Of a DNA stretch of 46,238 nt, positions 1 to 9,538 are shown piece after piece. The position numbers and the translations under genes are program-made. The stretch is taken from assembly GCA_022539475.1 (NCBI GenBank), contig VCMS01000374.1:1-46238 (forward strand). The letters run 5' to 3'. The first letter of the stretch is position 1, and each line of letters begins with the position of its first letter. The DNA comes from Gracilaria domingensis. Taxonomy: Eukaryota > Rhodophyta > Florideophyceae > Gracilariales > Gracilariaceae. The notes below the pieces were generated by a model. It saw only the letters and a program-made list of their open reading frames with translations. It was not told the DNA's origin and searched no databases.

Positions 1-1479
1 AGATGTTGCGTATAATGCAATCAATGGAGACTTTCGTTCGTTCTTCAGTTTCCCGGAAGTAGAAAAGTGAAGAGCAAGGAGGCGCGTTTAATGGGCTGTG
101 CAGAGGATTTTTAAAGAACGTCACTCGTTCTTCGTGGCGAGCTGGAAAGAAGATCTTACAAGTAACGACTATCTATTAACGTTCTTTCTATGTTTGTCTA
201 TGCCGGTGTGTATTGGTGGAAGCTATGAGAAGAAATCGCCATTTACGTTCTTTTGCCCTTCGACAACTTGTTCAAGTCCGTCGTCTGCGACTGCCTGAGC
301 GCAGTTTTACCTGCCAGCAACGAATTCGACGCAAACGAGAAAACGACTAGCCGATTGAGAGGTTCAAATGCTCTTTTCTGCGCTATGAACGATCGTTTGC
401 TTCCTTCTCAGTCCCTGAATGAAAAGAATGGAGACGATTGTGGGAAAGATTGGGACAAACGTTGATAAGGACACCTCTGCTCTGGCCACAGAATTGAACA
501 TAAGCAGTCGGGGATGAAGATGCTTGTGGTGAGTGATCTGCAGAAGCTGTTGTTCTTGACTACGATACGGAGATGATGTTTCTCTCCTTCCTGCTGATGA
601 GAACGTCTCCGATGCAGGTGAAAATGAAATGCACAAGGTGACGATACGGAGGGCACATACGTGAATAGTTTCTACGAAAGAAGCAAGTGATAAGGTCACT
701 CCACTAGCGTATCAACGATTCGATCCGATGTTGAAAAGATGACGGGCTCTCTCTCTTTCTGTCGGTTCATCCTTACAATAGGTGCCTGGCTATGCTGGAG
801 CTGTCGCTCCTGAGTTTTTAAAAAACATCACGGGAATGAATACTTGTATTCCGTGTTCAAGTGGTTCGTTTACTTTCGAATCGTTTGGAGATATGTGGAG
901 AGCTAGTTTAACATAGGTGCAAAGACGGAGACAGAGAGTGAACGAAGGGTGTGTAGCGCCAGGTGGAAGTTCATAGATGGGGCGTTCATAGATGGAGGCC
1001 AAGGTAGACTGTATCGGATGAGGTGAAGTGCGACGTGTTAGGCTATGGGTAGACTGGAGCTTACTTAGATAGTTGATAGAAATGACTACGAAGTTGCGAA
1101 CTGCGTATGACTGAAAACACAATGGTGCGTTAGAAACTCATTGACGAGCCCCAACGCACAACACTCCAGTGCCGCACTCAGCCGCACTCAACGACGGCGA
1201 AGCGTGCAACTTGACGAGAAGAAGATCAAACTATAGAGCTCGTTCATATAAGATGTGTCTGGCGCGCCGGTGTTGTGATGATTGAGGCGGTGGGCGTAAT
1301 TGGCAATGTTTGACAGGTGATGGCGATGTGCCCCATTTCAGATTACTTGCTTTCCGGGGACGAATGTAGCGAGAGGCACGATCAGCGTACATGATTGATT
1401 AGTGCAGGAGAGGAAATCATTACGATGTTCAACTCACCGAAACTCCACAAGAGCCTTTGAATGCCGAATTTTGGTATGA
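1..1479. other. No gene supported
   Basis: Only short overlapping ORFs occur on both strands (the longest is about 110 codons), with no recognisable domain and no clear splice-site pair. Base composition is mixed and unlike the GC-rich stretch that follows. UTR, intron or an eroded gene cannot be excluded. Confidence 0.4.
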
Positions 1480-2028
1480 CTATGCATGATGCGTACCCAT
1501 TCCAGAAGCTGAATGGTTCCTCTGTCTGTCGTGCAGGTCTATTACGCCGTTCTTATTCTCATCGGAGCGACAAAGGGGGTCGAGAAAGTGCGCGGAAAGG
1601 CTCTTGACGTTGTTTTCAATCTCCTTTGCTCTTTTATGATGCGCAGACTTTCGAGTATTACTCGCGAAAACACTGGCTTCGAAAAGCAGCTTATGGTCCT
1701 TCCACAACTCTCGGCGCAAGTGGACAAGTGCAGCCTATTCGCTGACGCATCGCGTGAATGGTGACTCATTTCGGCAGCACCAATTTGTCGAAACGACTCG
1801 AGAATGACCTCTGGACGCATAGTGTCCGTGTGGGTAGCGCTGGTCGCAGCTCGAGAACCCAAACGCCCGCGGCTCATTGACGGGGAACATGGGGAAAATC
1901 TTCTCTTCCACCAACTCGATGCAGCCCTGGTACTTTTCGAGCAAGCGTTGAATGCGCGAGCGCGGCATCCAGTGATACTTGTCACAAAGCTGGTCAAGCT
2001 GGAAGCAGCGTCCAATGTTGTTATTGGT
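1480..2028 (-). pseudogene. Unknown gene, two ORF parts in one frame split by TAG
   Basis: Two reverse-strand ORFs lie in the same frame. The upstream part runs from 2028 to a TAG at 1735-1737. The downstream part continues without another stop to 1480. The translation is rich in Leu, Glu and Lys (for example LLEKYQGCIELVEEKIFP) and looks like real protein, with the codon choice of the neighbours. Directly upstream of 2028 the reverse strand reads CCTAG|ACC, which could be a 3' splice site, so 5' exons may lie in the GC-rich stretch above 2030. I recognise no domain. It is either a pseudogene with one nonsense mutation or two exons around a short intron containing the TAG. Confidence 0.4.
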
Positions 2029-2039
2029 CTAGGCCCCCT

Positions 2040-2817
2040 GCGTACAAGGTGGACGTGTCGTGGACGCTGAGGCGGACGGCTTTGGGACGGAAAGTGGCGC
2101 GACGGCGTCTCGATGAGCGATGGGTGATGGCGGAGGGCTGCGGGGGCTCGATTCTGCTCGCGCACACCCTGATCTGGCTCCTTGTTCTCGTCTCGGGCAT
2201 AAGGGGGTTGCTGAGTGCAGGCGGGGGAAAGAAGAAGGCAATGAGGAGTGGGGGTGGACGAGGGGAGACATTGGTCAGAGGAGGCGCTATGCGATGGAGT
2301 AGCAGGAGGCGAGAGCACGCGGAGATATGCAGCGCGGGCAGCAAGCATCGCCGGCGCGCACAAACCGGGTTAAAAAAAGCGCGAGTAGGAAGAGTGAGCG
2401 CGGGTGAGATATGAGCGGCGAGCAATGAGGTGGGGGTGGGGAAGTGAGGCGGGCGGGGATGCGGCAGCACGCGCACGCCGGCGCTTGGACGGGGACGTCG
2501 GCGCGTGGTGGCATGCGGCGGCAGAACGGGAGGTGGGGGAGGAAGAGCGAGAGGAGGCGTCAACGGCGCGTTGAGCGGCAGCGGACGGCGACGACTAAAG
2601 CGGCGGAGCCGCCACCTTGGCATGTGCCCGCGCGTGCGCGCCTCGTCCCGTGCAAAGCAGCGCGCCCCTTTTTGGAACAAGGGGCGGCGCACGCAACGTA
2701 AGCAACACAGCGCGCGGCACGCGTCGGGACACGTGCGGCACTTGTGCGAGCCGCGCGCGAGCGACAGCGCGCATCCGCACAAGCGTTCATCGCGCGCGCC
2801 AGACGGGCTTGCGCGGT
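2040..2817. other. GC-rich low-complexity island
   Basis: This stretch is dominated by GCG, CGC and GGC words. Its extreme composition leaves long open frames on both strands, including one of 460 codons on the reverse strand. These translate into Arg/Ala/Pro-rich strings without domains and shadow each other, so I do not call them genes. It may be a promoter/CpG-type island for the gene starting at 3002 or an expanded simple-repeat region. Confidence 0.5.
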
Positions 2818-3083
2818 GCAATGCGATGAGACGCGACGTCGATGACGGCGCGGCGCTGGGCACGCGTTTAGCGGCGCGCCGGCGGCGCGCGGATGGCGGC
2901 GCGCGGCGCAATGCGATGAGGCACGATGTCGATAACGGGCGCGGCGCTGGGCGCGCGTTTGGCGGCGCGCGGGCGCCACGCCGCTGGCGCCGCGCGACGC
3001 AATGCAATGCGGCGCGACGTCGATGAGGGGCGCGGCGTTGCAGCGCTCGTTTGGTGGCGAGCCGGCGCCGCGCGGCTTGCTCG
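2818..3083. repeat. Tandem repeat, three units of about 90 bp
   Basis: Three imperfect units start at about 2818, 2908 and 2999. Each begins with a variant of GCAATGCGATGAG, followed by CGACGTCGATGA-like and GCGCGGCGCTGG-like blocks. Unit spacing is 90 and then 91 bp. The third unit contains the ATG at 3002 that opens the DUF1640-like protein, so the repeat overlaps the start of a gene. Confidence 0.75.
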
Positions 3084-3724
3084 CCGCGCTTGGCGCACGC
3101 TTCGGTGTCGCGCGCCGCTGCTGCCTGCCCATGCATGGCGACGCGCATGCCGTCGAGTTGCACGCGTCGCTCACGCCCGAGATGGAGCAAGCCATCTTCA
3201 TCGAGACGCGGCTGACTTTCGACATGCATCGCATGGGACGCTTCGCCCCCTCTTCTCCCTCGTTTTGCGCGAGCGAGCGCGCGAGTGCTGTTCTGACGGC
3301 TGTGTAGATCGCGTTCGTGAGACAGGCGGGCTTTGCGCAGATGCAGAGCGAGGCCATCATGGATGCCATGATGCGCGTGTCGCAGCACGCCAATCGCCAT
3401 CAACAGAACCAGATGGTGACCAAGAACGAGTGTGTGAGCCTGCGCTCAGAGCTCAGCATTTTGGACAGAGCCGATTTTGCGCTGCTCAAGACCGACACCA
3501 ACGATATTGAGAAGCGCATAGAGAGGTCGCTGGCCGAGATTTACACTGCCGTGGAGCGCGTAGAGAATCGCGTCATCAAGTGGTTCATTGCCGTCGCCGG
3601 CGCCATTGGGCTGGCCATCATTCGCCTCACCACCACTTTGAGTAGCGCGGCCGCCAACAAAAGCACGGGCCATCTGCCGCCTTCAAACGTGCTCGACCAC
3701 GATAAGCGCGTGTTGGTCACTTGA
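3002..3724 (+). CDS. DUF1640/MCUR1 (CCDC90, FMP32)-like mitochondrial coiled-coil protein
   Basis: Proteins of this family are inner-mitochondrial-membrane coiled-coil proteins; animal MCUR1 acts with the calcium uniporter and yeast FMP32 is mitochondrial. The N-terminus is Arg/Ala-rich without acidic residues, like a targeting presequence. The motif FDMHRM (3221-3235) matches the FDTHK-type start of the domain, followed after an interruption by FVRQAGF and a heptad-rich segment with FALLK, then a C-terminal hydrophobic segment (about 3580-3630). An in-frame TAG at 3305-3307 separates the two parts. The 72 bases 3236-3307 end in CTGAC...TGTGTAG and look like an intron kept in frame, but its first bases are GGACGC instead of GTACGC. 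The start could be 3002 or the next ATG at 3023. It is convergent with the reverse-strand gene at 3964. Confidence 0.65.
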
Positions 3725-3845
3725 TGCGCGCGCTACTGTACTTTTTGTCATTTTCTTTGCGTTAGCTTCGGCTTGATGGGTGCGTCGCACAATGGACATC
3801 GGTTTTCGTACAGAAACCATTGCTCGATGCATTTTCTACGCGTCG

Positions 3846-3893
3846 CGACAAAAACAACAACAACAACAACAGCAACAAAAGCAACACACACGG
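3846..3893. repeat. CAA/ACA microsatellite
   Basis: Runs of CAA/ACA triplets with one CAG interruption and a CACACA tail lie about 125 bp after the DUF1640-like stop, in the convergent intergenic space. A short TA dinucleotide run follows at about 3936-3951. Confidence 0.8.
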
Positions 3894-3963
3894 TTAATCG
3901 TCTAGCCTATGGTTTTGTACAAATGGTATACATGTAATATATATATATATACAGAAGTCCACT

Positions 3964-4740
3964 TCAAGTGCTCAGCGTGTCCAAGCAGATGGTGCAGTTG
4001 ACTTGGCGTGACCTGGAGCGATCATCAATGGGATCCACGCCCTGTAACGACGCTGCGAGAGCCGGTTGTAAATAGCGTCGCGCACGAAGACGGCTGATAC
4101 CCTGTCCTAGGCTGAGAAACCAGGTGCTGGTTGCGCCAAGATTCTCGTCACCAATGTGGGACCAAGCGAAACAGATGCGAAGGGCGACGTCGCTCTCAAA
4201 CTGATGGGCCCACTGTTTCACGGACAACTCGACTGGAACCTTGACGTCCTCGGAGGTGTTCGGAGAGTAGTTGACGAAAATAACGGACTTGTCGCCAGGG
4301 ATGGCCACGCGGACGTTTGAACTGATGTACTGCTGAGTGGACTGGGTGGATTGGTGGTCGGCGGTCAAAAGGTGGTGTTCGGGATCGATTCCGGGTATGG
4401 GCAAGCCCATGGAACGCAGAATTTGCAAGTCAGAGGTTGGTTGTTTAGGGGCAGTTAGGTATCGGGGAATGAAGGAGCCGTTCGGTTGTCGTTCGTGAGC
4501 AAGCTCGCTGTAGAAGGTGTACAGCGGATTGTAGATTACATGTTGAGAAAGATTGAGCAGTTGTTGCAGGCGTTGATGCCCTCCATTGTCAAGGTACTAG
4601 TGCACGGTTTGTTGGAGCGAAAGAGATTAGGCGAGCAGGGCGTGCTGCCTGGACGATGGTATGAGGCAGGCGGTGCAATCGAAGTTGAATAGCAGCAACA
4701 GGACTGGAAGCAGGGCGGCGCGGCGACGGCGACGCTCCAT
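3964..4740 (-). pseudogene. Secreted protein of unknown function, two in-frame stops or one intron
   Basis: The ATG at 4740 (reverse strand) opens a classic signal peptide: five Arg, then a hydrophobic core of Leu and Val (LLPVLLLL), then Phe/Asn/Asp and CTACLIPS as a plausible cleavage region. The same frame reaches a TAA and then a TAG within about 40 nt, and afterwards stays open to 3964. The stop-containing stretch holds CTAAT and ends in CACTAG, like a branch point and acceptor, so it may be an intron, but I find no donor that keeps the frame. The mature part (about 210 residues) contains a segment rich in Tyr, Asn and Leu near its start and ends with CTICLDTLST. I recognise no family. 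The translation is too protein-like to be chance. It is head-to-head with the gene at 5262. Confidence 0.5.
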
Positions 4741-5261
4741 GTGTTCAGCGCAGCGTAACAGAGAGCGAGGAGGCGGCGCGCGCGGGCGGGGAAGAAGGCG
4801 GCCGGGGGGCGCTAGGAGTTGCGGAGGAGAGGGCTGCGGCGAGAAGCGAGCAGGAGCAGCCGGCGTGCGGCGCCGAAGACTCGCGCGGGTTCACCCCGCC
4901 GGGGTGGCACAAAAGCGCGGCGCCCTTGTGCGGCTGGGGAAGGGCAGCTGTAAAGCGCGCGTGGAGAAAATGCGCGTGCCAAGCGAGCGGCAGCCCGCAA
5001 CGTCAACCACTAGCCGCGCGCGCCGTACGCTTCGCGGTGCGCGCGGCGACGGCGGCGGCAGCCGGCCATTGGCATTGCCAATTTGGCAGCCGACATAGCT
5101 GATGCGACCTTGCTCAATAACTTGAACTCCCAAGGTTGAACTCTATGCACCCAGCGCGCAACACAACGTTTAGAATCATTAGCGTTGGCCAAGCATAGCA
5201 ACTCTTTGAGTGCTTGCATTTCTTTTCGCTTCGTCTTTACACTGAAATACAACTTTCCAGA
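4741..5261. promoter_or_regulatory. Divergent intergenic region
   Basis: This 520-bp gap separates the start codons of a reverse-strand gene (4740) and a forward-strand gene (5262). The first two thirds (to about 5090) are very GC-rich; the rest is AT-richer. ORFs inside are compositional. By position it should carry promoters for both genes, but no TATA box or known operator is obvious. Confidence 0.45.
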
Positions 5262-6745
5262 ATGTCGTACGTCACCATAATCTCGTTGCTTTACCCAGGT
5301 TTCTTACTAATGTTCATTTGTTTTGTACAGATTATCTAGTCTGTTGGCAGAAAATTCTTATTCCGATCCATTAGTAGATCTTTTGAAAACTTCTACTCAT
5401 GAATTTTCTGAGAGCATGTATGAGCGCTTGATGTTATCTCTCACTAACTTTCTGTGGGTAAACGTTCTGCCCTTTGACGTCACTAAGCCTGCGTACAAAT
5501 ACATATCAATGCGGATTGCGGCAAAACATTCATGGTGGGAACAGGAGGATGTTACAACGCTAGAAGTGATGAATCTTGTTCAGGAAAACCACAACTACAT
5601 ACAAAAGAATAACATCAAATACATTCGTCGCGTTGTTGCCGCACCCTCGTCGCACATTCTTAGTGTTTATATTCATTCTCTCTATCATTCAGATGGAAAG
5701 GTAGTACTCACTTTCATCCTTGACATTGATCGGTCGGAAAAGTTCAGAATTCACCTTGGATCAATTTTGGTTTTCTACAAGGAGACTACTTATAACATAT
5801 TTTCAGAAAGAGTTCAGTCACTCATTGAGGAATTTGTCGCGCTTGAGGATGTGACGCTCATTGCAGGAACTTCATTTGTTTGCGATGGCTTCTTTGATTT
5901 GTTTTGCTCTGAACACAGCATTATCAGGTACCGTCATTATGAAGCTTCAAATTGCATCGCTTTCTTGATGTTAGAGAAGCTCTCAGTGAAAACTTTGGAT
6001 ATTTTCAGCGATCGAGTTCCGAAGCATCTTCGAAAGCTTTACTTGTTTGGTTTGTGGAACTTAGCACTGAAGTTTCCGCGAAGTTGGGGACGCTTTTATT
6101 TTGCAGAAAGTCGTGACATATTTGCTGTACGTTATCTGTTTCTGTCTCGTTAATACTATTTTAGTTGTATATATTCTGACCATCATCAACATTTCTCATA
6201 GTTACCTGAGAAGAGTTCAGAGCGCTCGTGAATTTGTCCCCTTTACAGGAATCAAAGAAGTGGAACTGTTGGAGCAGCATGCCATAATAAAACATAGCCC
6301 TATGGCTGAGCTCGTTTCCGAGAGTAACCAGATCGACAAGTATGCATGGCATATTCAGCTTGAGAGGGGTCTTGATGTCATTGGATTTCTTCCACAACAT
6401 TCGGTTCCAGACAAGCTCTTCCTTTCTCCAGTAGATGTTGCCCTTCCTATGCTAGGCTGCGAACCGGCGGAACGCCTCATGCAAAGCCCTGTTCTCGCGC
6501 TGGCTGCCGAGAGAATAGGCATACTTGCGAGACCTGTAGTGTCGGAGAGAGGCGCTCCAACTCTGGCGTATCTCTGGCGAAGAATCGAGGTCAACAAGGA
6601 CACTTCGACGCTAGAGAGGTGTTTTTTGTTCATCGTCAACATACCTATGAAGGAACACATTCGCTACTTTCCGTTCGCCAGTCTTGATGACTTATACAAG
6701 GATATTCAGAAGGAGGCCGTTGATACCATGGACAGCTTCATTTGA
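5262..6745 (+). CDS. Unknown protein, spliced
   Basis: Exon 1 is only ATGTC (5262-5266). A donor GTACGT at 5267 and an acceptor TTTTGTACAG ending at 5330 define a 64-nt intron with TACTAAT as branch point; splicing gives MSLSSLL... in the frame of the following 800-nt exon. A second intron is needed between frames near 6110-6220. The best pair is GTACGT at 6127 with GTTCAG at 6220 (94 nt, frame kept); 6110-6164 also keeps the frame. The product is about 460 residues, without signal peptide or strong membrane segment, and I recognise no domain. The stop is TGA at 6743-6745. The frame is open again right after it and joins the protease ORF at 6776, so these may be one gene with a nonsense codon. 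Confidence 0.55.
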
Positions 6746-6775
6746 AGTGCGTTAGTTGATGTCGATGATGACACA

Positions 6776-7909
6776 ATGGATGACTCTGACGACGAAGACG
6801 AACCAATATGGCCCTCGGAGCTTGGCAACCCGAATTTGGATTGGTTTCATACATGCATTATTCATAGGGCTCTGGCTGGACCAGAAGAAACCGATTGGCC
6901 ACCTCTTGCGCAATGGCATCGCGACTTAATGGATCCGATGCATTATCTCAAGAAGTATAACAACGAGCAATTTGAAAAGAACCTGGACGAGTTGAGCAAA
7001 GTTGTGCCGTTGACACCCGTACCATCTAAAACGAAAAAGTTCAAGCCAGTCCATCAGGCGGTTGCTGGAGAGGACACAGTACTTCGCGAGTACCTTCCTA
7101 GAAATGAAACGGAGAAGCCAGAAAGAGACGAGGAGGATGAAGAGCATCAAGACGGCTTGGAAGTTAACTACAATCGTGAAAGTCTACAAGACATGGATCA
7201 AGTTGCCTCTCATATAACAGACGAGGGGTTGAAGGATATCAGTGAGGAGCATCCAGAATCGGACTTTGCAACTTTACTCGAAAGGGATGGAATGGTGTTT
7301 GCGCTTACTTCTGCACATGTGGCTGCTCCGCATAGATACGAGAATTACTTTCCACACGAGTGGTTGCGTCATGTGCAAGATGGGAACTGCAGAAGTTTGA
7401 TTGAAACAAGAGGAAAAGATGGGAAGGAAGTAAAATCGACTATTTGCAACCTGCCGCTATCGTCAGGGTTCAGACATTCCGCTCTAGATGTGGCCGCGTT
7501 TGCACTTGATGAGACGTCAGAGAAATTCATCAGAAGTCAGAATATCTCCATATTGAAGATCGATGATGCTGAACCCCAGGTTGGTGCAGAAACGACAATA
7601 GGGAACTTCCGATTGCTTGGAGAAAGCGGGTCTGAAACAAAAGCAGTTTTTGAGGCAACTTTGGACGGCAAGGTATCAGAAGTCATGAAATCTTGAGCTT
7701 TCGTGGACACTGGAGAGAATGAAAGCGAAATGGGGATGTGCGGCGGACCTGTGGTCTCAAAGGACAGCCCGGAAAAGTGCTTTGGAATTCTAGAGGAGCT
7801 TGTGCCGCGGGTTAAAAAAGGCCAAGACGCTGGGGGGTTCATCTTCGAGTTTCATGACATTCAGTTCTTGTTACGGCAGGCGAATTGCAGATGTTTTTGC
7901 ACGACATAG
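6776..7909 (+). pseudogene. Trypsin-fold (PA clan) protease-like protein with Cys nucleophile
   Basis: The first 150 residues are acidic and unrecognised. The C-terminal half has the three landmarks of a chymotrypsin-type protease in order: TSAHV (catalytic His, about 7309), ALDVAAF (catalytic Asp, about 7483) and GMCGGPVV (nucleophile position, Cys codon TGC at 7739-7741) where serine proteases have GxSGGP. An in-frame TGA at 7694-7696 separates Asp and Cys motifs. It may be a nonsense mutation, or lie in a 45-nt intron (GTATCA at 7673 to GAGAG at 7717) that keeps the frame but lacks a pyrimidine tract. Cys at the nucleophile is normal in some viral PA-clan proteases but unusual in cellular ones; it is also one base from a Ser codon. 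Catalytic activity is uncertain. Confidence 0.55.
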
Positions 7910-8218
7910 AAACGGAAATGGCTCGGGCCAGTAGCTCTGAACGAGCGAAGAAGTACACGGTTCAAACGTTTGCCCGCAGTGTAATATAACACGAGCCGTA
8001 GTATAAAGATCAAGACAGGTTGGGTTTTTTCTTCGCAAGCTGAAGAGCTGGGATTAGAACTACTATTTTTTCGGTTGTGTTTCCTGTTATGCTGAAGATC
8101 CAAAGCAAATGGTTGAAAGAAAGGATGACAAGAAGGCTGTACCTTCGTTTTGCTCCGCCTATTGCACAGCACGGCGATTCACACGACGGAAAACCTTCTT
8201 GCGGTGAGCACGGGCGAA
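7910..8218. other. No gene supported
   Basis: AT-rich sequence after the protease-like gene. The reverse strand holds a 103-codon ORF (7861-8172) overlapping the protease 3' end, without domain or convincing composition. Probably 3' UTR of the flanking genes. Confidence 0.35.
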
Positions 8219-8797
8219 TTACAAATTACGTAGGCTCTTCTCCTTTCTAAGATCTTTTCGACAGCGCATGGTAATGGTAGCCACTGTGGGCATGATTAGT
8301 GCTTCCACTGATTGGAGTTGTGACAGAGGGAGAGTTGAAAGCGCCTTGGCAGAGGATGTGGGCAGCGGGAGTGCGTTGACGAATGCAAAGTTCATTGTGG
8401 TGGCAGGGGTAGAAGCGGAGGTCAAATACTGCAAACTGATGTTGTTGTAGATCAAGCGTTAGCTCAGCCGCACGTAAGAGAAGAACTTGGTCAACAGATT
8501 CGAAGGAACGCGTGCTTCTACTTCTTTAAGTTGTTTGTACAAAGGTATGGCGTCGAGAGTGAACGCGCATTCGAACTCTGCGACGAAGATCGAGAGCAGA
8601 TAAAGTTCAGATGAAGAACCCTGTGCGACTGAGCAGTGCTCTGAAAGCGAAGCAGCGGGCACGAAAGTCCCTCCCAAGCGGTTGCCTCCACGACAACTCC
8701 CGTCGAAGGACCGGTTGGAATCTTTATTAGCGTAGCTGCGCAGCGCGAGATGCGCAAGTTCAGTAGCCGAGGAGCGCAGTCCAGCAATGCACAGCAC
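8219..8797 (-). pseudogene. Unknown protein, two ORF parts in one frame
   Basis: A reverse-strand ORF starts at ATG 8797 and runs 112 codons to a TAA at 8459-8461; the same frame then stays open for another 79 codons to 8219. The first part has a moderately hydrophobic N-terminus (LCIAGL...) and balanced amino-acid composition; the second ends in a basic tail (RCRKDLRKEKSLRNL). Codon choice resembles neighbouring genes. I recognise no domain. It may be one gene with a nonsense codon, or a short gene followed by chance. Confidence 0.3.
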
Positions 8798-9538
8798 TAG
8801 CGGTGCAAGTGCCAGAATTGCTCACACACTCCCCCCCTTGCCCGTGATATTACGGGCCAAGAATTTCGGGGCGGTCCGTCCTTGAAATGTATAAATGACG
8901 GGCGACGAGCCGCAAAGCCTGGCTGCGAAGCCATGGCAACGAAGGCAGCACTCGTAACCGCGCCAACCAAGCCACAAGGCGGCGACGCAAACGCAGCGAG
9001 AGCTCGTCGCGCGCGCAATAGCTGAACCAGTAGGCACCGGCTAGACCTCTTCGGGGGTGATGCCCGAGTCCCGATACACTGTGGGAAGCGACGGCTGCGC
9101 GGCGGGCTAAAACTAGCGTCTTGTATCGTCTGTTGCGTGCTTAATCACAGCCCTGCCATTAGGTAAAGGCTACCATGGGCTGGCTACTGATCCTCTGATC
9201 ATTGTTAGTCCTTACAAAACAGAGAGTTCAAATTGAATTCAAAGATCTTCTTGTGTGCGCCCTGGATCATGGGTCTCGAAGTAGGCATATTCGTATCGAA
9301 GAGAGCGTTTGGTTCGTATCAAGGTAAAATCGTTATCCGTCCTTCGTGTTCGCTCAATACGCCGCAGAGAGCCACACCAGGGTACGATTCTGTGAATCTT
9401 GCCCACGGGCTTTTTTTAACTTTCACATGAACCTGTCTGCGCGCCTGCGCATCGTTATTGTTGCGGAATCTTGAACAGCTTACTATTCGTCCCATTATCG
9501 CGGCGAAATAATCTTCCGGCCATCAATCTGGAACAAAA
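8798..9538. other. Intergenic region upstream of the NUP188-like gene
   Basis: No supported gene. It contains an inverted repeat at 8837-8861 (CTTGCCCGT / ACGGGCCAAG around GATATT) and a TATAAA at about 8889-8894. Either could belong to a promoter, but I cannot tie them to a transcript. Confidence 0.35.

Noticed and set aside
361..380. tRNA-like B box (GGTTCAAATGC)
   Set aside because: No matching A box, acceptor stem or cloverleaf around it.
2021..3403. 460-codon reverse-strand ORF
   Set aside because: It is an Arg/Ala/Pro/His-rich product of GC-rich composition, overlaps the DUF1640-like gene on the other strand and has no domain.
4661..5098. Forward ORF of 145 codons in the divergent promoter
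   Set aside because: Composition-driven Arg/Gly/Ala string in GC-rich DNA overlapping the start of the signal-peptide gene.
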